A DNA stretch of 64,000 nucleotides, from contig NZ_SJNX01000001.1 in assembly GCF_004331075.1 (NCBI RefSeq), positions 1 through 64,000 of the forward strand, written 5' to 3'. The notes beneath the pieces were generated by a model. The model was not told the origin of the DNA. It made no database searches and saw only the letters and a list, made by a program, of their open reading frames with translations. Source of the stretch: Acinetobacter brisouioides. Lineage in GTDB: Bacteria > Pseudomonadota > Gammaproteobacteria > Pseudomonadales > Moraxellaceae. Below, piece after piece: positions 57,903 to 64,000 of the stretch. The translations under genes were made by a program, and so were the position numbers. Numbering within the stretch: position 1 is the stretch's first letter; the number at the start of each line of letters is the position of its first letter.

Positions 57903-57906
57903 AGCT

Positions 57907-58377
57907 TTAAGATGCAGCAACTGCACAGTCGATAAACTCCAGTGGCAACCTGATTTTCGGATAATTCACCGTTTCAGTATAGCTAAAATCATCACTAGCA
58001 ATCAGCTCATACATTGGAATTTTCACATCGGGCGCAAATGGCATTTTGTTCTGATTGAGCTGTAATTCAGAAAGTTGCTTGCCCCATGCGATCAAATCAA
58101 TATCCAATGAGATTTTATGCGAAGGTCGCACTCGCCCTGCATGCTGTTCCAAGTCCTTTAGCAAATCCTGCAGATCCTGACTCGATAAATGGCAACGTAG
58201 TACACAGGCACAATTTAAGTAGTCTTCTCCAACTCCATCTCGACATGGAATTTGGTAGACATGTGACAATTCAAGTGACCCCAAACAAGCCAATTGTTGA
58301 ATTGCCCAGGTTAAATGTTGCTTGGGCTGAAAATTACTCGCTAGAGCGAGAGCAAAAATCGTGTCGTTGGCGTTCAA
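57907..58377 (-). CDS. Divergent HPPK-like protein (FolK family)
   Basis: 156 residues. It starts TIFALALASNFQPKQHL where true HPPK has ALGSNLG, and reads SHKISLDIDLIAWGKQL where HPPK has R(T/S)LDLDLLLYG. The two metal-binding Asp (DIDLI) are kept, but the LPHPRL block that follows them in HPPK is replaced by KMPFAPDVKIPMYEL. It overlaps folB by 44 bases, so it belongs to the same transcript and probably to folate metabolism. It may be a weak pyrophosphokinase or a paralog of a standard FolK encoded elsewhere. Confidence 0.6.
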   Translation of the reverse strand: MNANDTIFALALASNFQPKQHLTWAIQQLACLGSLELSHVYQIPCRDGVGEDYLNCACVLRCHLSSQDLQDLLKDLEQHAGRVRPSHKISLDIDLIAWGKQLSELQLNQNKMPFAPDVKIPMYELIASDDFSYTETVNYPKIRLPLEFIDCAVAAS

Positions 58378-58714
58378 GACGAATTCCTACTGAATTAGCT
58401 TGCGCGATAATCGCAGGCTTACGAATAGTGAGTGTAATCGTTTGAATACCTTCAAACTCATGAAATAGGCGCTGCATCACCAACTGCGCTGCATGTTCAA
58501 TCAATTTTGGCTGAGCAGCCTGAATCACTTCAGCACTCAGTTCACAAATTTTCGCATAATTAATCGTGTCATTCAGTTCATCAGACTGCGCTGCTTGTGA
58601 CAAATCATGTTGAATGATTAAATCCAGCATCAATGGCTGATGAATTTGTCTTTCCCAAGCAAAGCAACCGACTACGGTATCCACTTTTAGCCCTTCAATA
58701 ATGATGGCATCCAT
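58334..58714 (-). CDS. folB: Dihydroneopterin aldolase FolB
   Basis: Folate-pathway enzyme that cleaves dihydroneopterin. 126 residues. IIIEGLKVDTVVGCFAWERQIHQPLMLDL carries the conserved catalytic Glu, and TIRKPAIIAQA the catalytic Lys near residue 105. DTINYAKI is also typical. It overlaps the folK-like gene by 44 bases and starts 16 bases after the ADCK gene start region ends, in the same direction. Confidence 0.9.
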   Translation of the reverse strand: MDAIIIEGLKVDTVVGCFAWERQIHQPLMLDLIIQHDLSQAAQSDELNDTINYAKICELSAEVIQAAQPKLIEHAAQLVMQRLFHEFEGIQTITLTIRKPAIIAQANSVGIRLERQRHDFCSRSSE

Positions 58715-58729
58715 ACATCTTTCCCAGCA

Positions 58730-60025
58730 TTAATGTTTTAGCAATGGCACATCAGCTTCTTGAACCATTTTCAGGCGCTGATCGGCATAAATATCGACAT
58801 ATGGTGCAAGTACACGCATAAACCGATCAAAATATAGCATTTGCTTAAACAATAAAGCAAAATCTCGTGGGAAATGAATGCCGTGGCGTTCACCAATTGC
58901 AACTATATCGAGCATAATATCATTTAAGTCGGCTGGGCTACTTGAAAGGATTTTTTGTGGATCAGTCAAAATCACACCACTAAACAAACGCTCAATATCT
59001 TTGGCAAGTACGGCAGTATCGACCGAAGTTTTGGTCATCCCCATTTTTAGCATACTTTCTGCCATGGCATGATAATTGGTATGCTGCAAGGCATCCATAA
59101 ATGCCATGCAGGCTGTCCAGACTTCAGGATTCAACTGACCAACGATTCCAAAATCAATAAAGCCCACACGACCATCTTCGAGCAACATCAAGTTACCCGC
59201 ATGTAAGTCAGCATGAAAACTCTTACACATCATGAGGCTACCAAACCATGTATTCATGGCAGTAATCAATACTTGTGATGGATCTTTGGCATAATGTTTG
59301 ACCACATCAAAATCAGTCAGTGGCACACCATACAAGCGTTGCATGGTCAGCACACGACGCGTTGAATACTGATGATAAACTTTAGGTGCAGTTGCTGCCC
59401 GATTCTGTGTTACATTTAAATATTCAACAAAATCATCAATATTTTGCGCTTCTTCAATAAAATCAACTTCTCGCACCATCCGCATTTTAATTTCTTCAAC
59501 AATATCGGCTAAAGACGCGAATTTGACTTTGGGAACCACTTTTTCCAAGACTTTTGTTGCCCAGTGCAAGACATTTAAATCTGTATACAAAATGGTTTCG
59601 ACACCTGGCTTCTGTACCTTAATGACCACATCTTCACCGCTGACCAGTTTGGCAGCATGGACTTGGGCAATAGATGCAGAAGCCAGTGGAATTTCTTCAA
59701 TTGAAGCAAAAATATCATGCAGATTTCGATCTGCAAATTCTTGTTGCAAAACATCTTCAATATAACTAAAGGGAAGTTTTGACGTCTGATCCAAACAGCC
59801 CTGAAACTCTTCTACAAATTCACGTGGAAACAATGAAGGCGTACTGGCAATAAACTGTCCGAGTTTAATATAAGTCGAACCCAGCTCTTCAAAGGTTTCC
59901 CGCATCAGCTTGGCATTGCTTGGTTTTGCGGTGGCATACTTATAGCCCGCTTTTGCCGCCACAACTGCGGTTTCCCCCATACGCGCGACAGAACGTAAAC
60001 TATCAACCAAAATATTTTTTTTCAT
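58730..60025 (-). CDS. ABC1/ADCK (UbiB-like) atypical kinase family protein
   Basis: 431 residues. The family-specific KxGQ motif (YIKLGQFIASTPSLFP), the Ala-rich loop (LASASIAQVHAAKL) and the catalytic region (FHADLHAGNLMLLEDGRVGFIDFGIVG) are all present. ADCK proteins act in ubiquinone synthesis or lipid homeostasis, probably as ATPases. Compared with UbiB it lacks the two C-terminal membrane helices, so it is likely a second ADCK. ATG 60025 is chosen over a TTG at 60046. Confidence 0.83.
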   Translation of the reverse strand: MKKNILVDSLRSVARMGETAVVAAKAGYKYATAKPSNAKLMRETFEELGSTYIKLGQFIASTPSLFPREFVEEFQGCLDQTSKLPFSYIEDVLQQEFADRNLHDIFASIEEIPLASASIAQVHAAKLVSGEDVVIKVQKPGVETILYTDLNVLHWATKVLEKVVPKVKFASLADIVEEIKMRMVREVDFIEEAQNIDDFVEYLNVTQNRAATAPKVYHQYSTRRVLTMQRLYGVPLTDFDVVKHYAKDPSQVLITAMNTWFGSLMMCKSFHADLHAGNLMLLEDGRVGFIDFGIVGQLNPEVWTACMAFMDALQHTNYHAMAESMLKMGMTKTSVDTAVLAKDIERLFSGVILTDPQKILSSSPADLNDIMLDIVAIGERHGIHFPRDFALLFKQMLYFDRFMRVLAPYVDIYADQRLKMVQEADVPLLKH

Positions 60026-60079
60026 AAGCAGTTCATGCCAATTCAAATCTAGGGCTAGTGTAGCAAAAAAAACTTTCTG

Positions 60080-60862
60080 TCATGCAGTTCTTGCCTGACA
60101 GTTTGGGCAATTTATATCTTTTTCAAATTTAACAATACGTTGCTGCATCGTTAAACCGTTCCAAAGGAGTAGTTTTTGTTTCAGTGGAGTTAAATTCAAA
60201 CCCAAATATAACAAAGCATGATGCGCTTGCAAGCTCGCCATCACATTCGGCGTAGTTGCCAACACTCCCGAGCTAGCACAGCGTAGACTTTCGTCCTGAC
60301 TCTCTGCTTTAGGGAAAATACATTCGTAGCAAGCTGAATCTGCTGTGACCATAAACAGTTGCCCTTCATAGGCAATCGCCGATGCGCTAATGAATGACAC
60401 AGCCAACTGAGTACAAACCTGATTCACCAAATAACGCGTGGCAAATTGATCACAACCATCGAGCACCAAATCTTGCGATGCAATAAAATCTACTGCGTTA
60501 TTTTCGGTGAGGCGGATATTGTGAGCTTCAACCTGAATATGTGGATTAATTTGTTTTAAACGCTTTGCCAGTGTTTCTGCTTTATAAAAACCAATATCTT
60601 GAGGTTGAAATGCCACTTGGCGCTGTAAATTACTGGTTTCAATCTGATCAGCATCCAGAATTGTCAGCTTACCCACTCCTGCCCGTGCAAGCAGTTCTGC
60701 AGTCAAACAGCCCAGCCCGCCAGCCCCGATCAGTAACACATTGGCAAGTTTGAGTTTTTCCTGAGCATCAATATCCCAACCGTCTAGTAAGATTTGTCGG
60801 CTATAAAAATGCATTTCATCGTCACTGAGCTGTTGCCAGATTTCGGTTTGCTGATCCATCAT
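60080..60862 (-). CDS. moeB: MoeB/ThiF-family adenylyltransferase
   Basis: 260 residues of the E1-like fold. YSRQILLDGWDIDAQEKL, the nucleotide loop LLIGAGGLGCLTAELL, LDADQIETSNLQRQ and DGCDQFATRYLVN are canonical. Two Cys pairs at ACYECIFP and CPNCQAR bind zinc. MoeB adenylates the C-terminal Gly of MoaD in molybdopterin synthesis; ThiF, acting on ThiS, has the same look. No moaD/thiS lies nearby, so MoeB is preferred on general similarity. Confidence 0.83.
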   Translation of the reverse strand: MMDQQTEIWQQLSDDEMHFYSRQILLDGWDIDAQEKLKLANVLLIGAGGLGCLTAELLARAGVGKLTILDADQIETSNLQRQVAFQPQDIGFYKAETLAKRLKQINPHIQVEAHNIRLTENNAVDFIASQDLVLDGCDQFATRYLVNQVCTQLAVSFISASAIAYEGQLFMVTADSACYECIFPKAESQDESLRCASSGVLATTPNVMASLQAHHALLYLGLNLTPLKQKLLLWNGLTMQQRIVKFEKDINCPNCQARTA

Positions 60863-61078
60863 TAGAAATGACCCAATTTATCTTGCTGAAAACTGAGGGC
60901 TAAGTTTAGCCTGTTTAACCCCCAAAACTCACCTACCTCTCTCAAAAAAACCAAGCAGTTAATGTAATTTTCCCATCAAAATAAACCTCTATACCGTAAT
61001 TTCCCTGTGTATGTTTTACTTTTATTCATGCAAGAAACAGTGTAAAACAGCAATTTAAGTCATTGGATTTCAGTGGTT

Positions 61079-61705
61079 ATGTCGTTTCATCTCTGGTTAT
61101 CTTTCTTTGCTGCATGCTGGGTGATTAGTTTATTTCCTGGCGCGGGTGCAATTGCATCTATGAGCAATGGTTTAAGTCACGGCTTTTTACGCGGACTTTG
61201 GAATATTCTGGGTTTGCAACTGGCACTACTGCTGCAGATTTTGATTGTCGCAACAGGTTTGGGTATGTTGCTTAACACCTTTCCTGTGATTTTTCTTGCA
61301 GTGAAATGGCTTGGGGTTTTATATCTAATTTACTTGGCATATATACAGTGGAAAGCACCTGTTAACCGCATTGCTATTCACAAAGATCAGCAGCAGTTTT
61401 CAGGGTCAATGGCAATATTTAAAGGATTTCTGATCAACATTAGCAATCCCAAAGCCATTGTATTCTTTTTGGCAATTTTTCCGCAGTTTATTGACCCTAA
61501 AGCACCTCAGTTCAAACAATATATGATTATGGCACTAACCATGATTCCAATTGATGTGATCGTGATGTTAGGTTATACAGGTTTAGCATCTAAGGCTTCA
61601 AGCGTGTTTCAATCTTATAAAAAGTTAAAAATCGTAAATCGTTTTTTTGCTTCCATGTATGGAGTTGCTGCCATGCTTTTAAGTTTGGTTCGACAAAAAA
61701 TCTAA
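61079..61705 (+). CDS. LysE/RhtB-family exporter
   Basis: 208 residues with about six membrane helices. PGAGAIASMSNGLSHGFLRGLWNILGLQLALLLQ and the FLINISNPKAIVFFLAIFPQF block define the LysE/RhtB family of amino-acid exporters. The exported compound cannot be read from sequence. The ATG at 61079 is preferred to a GTG at 61073. The metallopeptidase gene follows 21 bases on and is probably co-transcribed. Confidence 0.86.
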   Translation: MSFHLWLSFFAACWVISLFPGAGAIASMSNGLSHGFLRGLWNILGLQLALLLQILIVATGLGMLLNTFPVIFLAVKWLGVLYLIYLAYIQWKAPVNRIAIHKDQQQFSGSMAIFKGFLINISNPKAIVFFLAIFPQFIDPKAPQFKQYMIMALTMIPIDVIVMLGYTGLASKASSVFQSYKKLKIVNRFFASMYGVAAMLLSLVRQKI

Positions 61706-61726
61706 ATCTGATGGAAATATCTCGGT

Positions 61727-62824
61727 ATGAACGTATTTTATTGTGAGAATTGCAAACATCAGGTGTTTTTCCACAATACAGTATGCCAATACTGTTCGAC
61801 AGTTTTAGGCTTTCAAGTCGAAACGAACAGCATGGGATCTTTCGCTAAAATCGATGCGCAAACATGGCGAAGCCTGAACCCAGAAGATCATCATCTTTAT
61901 TATCGTCCTTGTTATAACTATTCGACCTATCAGGCGTGTAACTGGGTCATTCCTGCCGAATACGATCAACTGTACTGTGAATCCTGTCAGCTAACACATA
62001 TCATTCCTGACTTATCTGTCGAAAAGAATTTACACTACTGGCGCCATATTGAATCCGCCAAACGCTATTTTTTATATCTCACCAAACAACTGGGTATATT
62101 TCCTAAGCACAAAAAACATCCTGATGATCACCTTGGTTTGCAGTTTAATTTCTTAATGCCTTACGATGGGCAACCCGTCATGACAGGTCATGCTCATGGT
62201 GTGATTACACTAGATGCCAGCGAAGCCGATACTGTGATTCGAGTGAAAACTAGGCTGGATCTGGCAGAGAATTATCGAACTTTAGTTGGGCATTTTCGTC
62301 ATGAAAGTGGGCATTATTATTTTGACTTAATGCAGCATTTTTTCCCAGAGTGGCTCGAAGGGTTTCGTCAACACTTCGGTGATGAACGTCAGGATTATGC
62401 TCAAGCGCTTGAGCAATATTATGAATATGGCCCAGCCAAAAACTGGTCAGATTTTTATGTCAGTCGATATGCTTGTGCGCACCCTTGGGAAGATTGGGCA
62501 GAAACATGGGCACATTATTTACATATGATGGACACACTCGATACAGCCTACCATGCAGGTCTGAAAATGCAGGGACAACATGCGATTGACCCCGATATCC
62601 ATTTCAAAGAACCACCATTATTGTCTCAGGACTTTGAACATACTTTAAGCAACTGGTTTGCATTAACTTATATTTTAAATGGCTTAAATCGCAGCATCGG
62701 ACAAGAAGATGCTTACCCTTTTACGCTTTCTGGAATTGTATTGAAGAAGTTGCACTTTATTCATCGTAGTCTGCTCGATATCCATCAACGAATTTTCACC
62801 CATCAAAATACACATAAAGTATAA
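61727..62824 (+). CDS. Putative zinc-binding metallopeptidase with zinc ribbons
   Basis: 365 residues. The N-terminus is a zinc ribbon (Cys6, Cys9, Cys20, Cys23); a second set lies at Cys62, Cys71, Cys84 and Cys87. The metallopeptidase-like motif HESGH at about 192-196 (GHFRHESGHYYFDLM) is followed by WEDWAETWAHYLHM near residue 255, where Glu and His may complete the site. The pattern agrees with the family called putative zinc-binding metallo-peptidase. No substrate is known. No signal peptide, so cytoplasmic. Confidence 0.78.
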   Translation: MNVFYCENCKHQVFFHNTVCQYCSTVLGFQVETNSMGSFAKIDAQTWRSLNPEDHHLYYRPCYNYSTYQACNWVIPAEYDQLYCESCQLTHIIPDLSVEKNLHYWRHIESAKRYFLYLTKQLGIFPKHKKHPDDHLGLQFNFLMPYDGQPVMTGHAHGVITLDASEADTVIRVKTRLDLAENYRTLVGHFRHESGHYYFDLMQHFFPEWLEGFRQHFGDERQDYAQALEQYYEYGPAKNWSDFYVSRYACAHPWEDWAETWAHYLHMMDTLDTAYHAGLKMQGQHAIDPDIHFKEPPLLSQDFEHTLSNWFALTYILNGLNRSIGQEDAYPFTLSGIVLKKLHFIHRSLLDIHQRIFTHQNTHKV

Positions 62825-62873
62825 AAAAGCCTTGAAGTTAACCGAGCAAAAATACGTCTAAAATAAATGGCAA

Positions 62874-63401
62874 TTATTGCAAAGATGTTCCCCAATTAAA
62901 TAACCATGCAGATTTTGCACCTAAGCTATTATCACCCTGAATTTTCTTTTTTAATTCGCTGGCCGTCTGGTAATCATTTGGCCCGACCATCACTCGAACA
63001 CCTTTCGATGTCATGCTTTTCTTAGTAGGGTAACCTTTAGCTTTTAATTTCGATACGATGCTGTCAGCATTGGCTTCATTGGCAGCCAGCGCAATCTGAA
63101 TCATCCATGTTTTATCACCATGTTCGAGTAGATTACGAGCTTCAACACTGGTTAATCGCTTATTTTTAGCAAGCACAGGGGCTGTGGCTGCATCTAAAGC
63201 AGTGTTTAAATCTTGAACTTTTTCAATTTGCACTTTACTGTCAGTCTGAGCTGTTGCCCATTCTGACCATGGTTTACACACATAAACACCTTGTTTTTGC
63301 GGTAAGGAGAAACAGTACATATTTTCTTTTTCTACGTTTGCTGCTGCAAAACCGTTTGCAGAAAAAACCATAGCAAGCATAGAAATAAATATTTTTTTCA
63401 T
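62874..63401 (-). CDS. SPOR-domain secreted protein
   Basis: 175 residues: a signal peptide (MKKIFISMLAMVFSANGFA) and a C-terminal SPOR domain (WMIQIALAANEANADSIVSKLKAKGYP, then VRVMVGPNDYQTASELKKKI) that should bind denuded peptidoglycan at the septum or elsewhere. The middle part has two cysteines (MYCFSLPQKQGVYVCKPW). Converges on the metallopeptidase gene. Confidence 0.82.
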   Translation of the reverse strand: MKKIFISMLAMVFSANGFAAANVEKENMYCFSLPQKQGVYVCKPWSEWATAQTDSKVQIEKVQDLNTALDAATAPVLAKNKRLTSVEARNLLEHGDKTWMIQIALAANEANADSIVSKLKAKGYPTKKSMTSKGVRVMVGPNDYQTASELKKKIQGDNSLGAKSAWLFNWGTSLQ

Positions 63402-64000
63402 AAAGTGTTACTTGGTTCACGTTTTTGATTATTATATACAAAAAAGCTACATTTTAAAAACAATTCAAAATATATTAAAAAATATCAGATATATACATGT
63501 TTTTTATTAAAAATATCTAAACCATTTAGTAAAAAAACATTTCATCTTTTAACAATTCACCCGTGTTAGATCAGATTTTTATTTTCAACTGTACATTTTA
63601 TACCCATATTTTCAACATGGTTTTCCTTAAACAAATAATCCCCGAAAAAATAATTTTATTAAATTCTTTAAAAATAAATAACTTATGTTAATCTTATTTA
63701 AAATAATTAAAAAAATATCTCAATTCAATCAAAATGATTCCAATCGCAAAACCGATAAAAAATACACATTTTTTATTACATTATGGTGAAATGCGTTTTT
63801 AATGAACAAGAGAATGTGCGTGCAAGAACTTTTGTCAAAAATAAGTTTAGATAACAATACAAGGTTTTATATATGCTATAGAAATTTACACCACTCCTGA
63901 TGAAGAGGTATTTATCATGCCAATAGTTACCAAGCACTAATCTTACAAACTACAAATGTTCATCAATCTCACAATCATGGGCTTTAAAATAACTTATACG
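63402..64000. other. AT-rich end region, no clear gene
   Basis: 599 bases, mostly A and T runs. A seven-codon ORF (MPIVTKH) starts at 63917 behind GAAGAGG and ends by 63940; another ORF opens at 63956 and runs off the edge (MFINLTIMGFKITYT). Either may be a leader or chance. The promoter of the next gene beyond the window may lie here. No repeat or RNA gene is recognised. Confidence 0.4.

Overview
The window is chromosomal DNA from a gammaproteobacterium of the genus Acinetobacter. The signs are an Hfq with a long glycine-rich tail, low GC with AT-rich spacers, a long-form glyceraldehyde-3-phosphate dehydrogenase, a MetR/MetE pair, and a FisR-type sulfide locus of the kind described in A. baumannii. 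Almost everything is core housekeeping. I see no prophage, integron, insertion sequence or CRISPR array.

Layout. 0-3.8 kb: hfq (its C-terminal end is cut by the window edge), miaA, mutL and tsaE on the minus strand. 3.9-7.0 kb: two pseudouridine synthases, a RelB/DinJ-type antitoxin next to a GNAT acetyltransferase, and a UPF0756 membrane protein. 7.0-15.7 kb: metR/metE, a CLC-family transporter that looks fluoride-type, tkt, metK and a zinc-ribbon membrane protein. 15.9-21.9 kb: small proteins, fxsA, ruvC, nnr, queG and bioB. 22.0-23.0 kb: an AT-rich stretch without a convincing gene. 23.0-32.3 kb: obg-proB, a divergent HxlR regulator/NmrA-like reductase pair, long GAPDH, rarD, lipocalin and uvrB. 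32.4-39.2 kb: a macro-like protein, a PAS-PAS-GGDEF diguanylate cyclase, a GlcD-like flavoprotein, an aspC-type aminotransferase, tRNA-Asn and small unknown proteins. 39.4-44.6 kb: a five-gene sulfide/persulfide detoxification operon read leftward from a clear sigma-54 promoter, with its probable FisR-type activator divergent, followed by a candidate small RNA. 45-48.5 kb: acnB, with two Fur-box-like sites far upstream. 48.5-60.9 kb: tamB-tamA, lplT, coq7, a divergent folK with folB, an ABC1/ADCK kinase-like gene and moeB. 61-63.4 kb: a LysE-type exporter, a putative zinc metallopeptidase and a SPOR-domain protein. The last 600 bases are AT-rich and carry no clear gene.

How genes work together. 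metE and metK serve methionine and SAM supply. SAM is also the co-substrate of BioB. The 39-44 kb locus forms one sulfur circuit: SQR oxidises sulfide, the persulfide dioxygenase oxidises the product, TauE/SafE and YeeE/YedE-type membrane proteins move sulfur species, and FisR with sigma-54 controls it. TamA and TamB form one envelope complex; lplT, beside them, handles lysophospholipids.

The least explained signals are regulatory: a three-hairpin candidate sRNA at 44.57-44.64 kb, a nested inverted repeat covering the bioB ribosome-binding site, and the paired Fur-like boxes between acnB and a lipoprotein gene. All functional calls rest on sequence reading alone.
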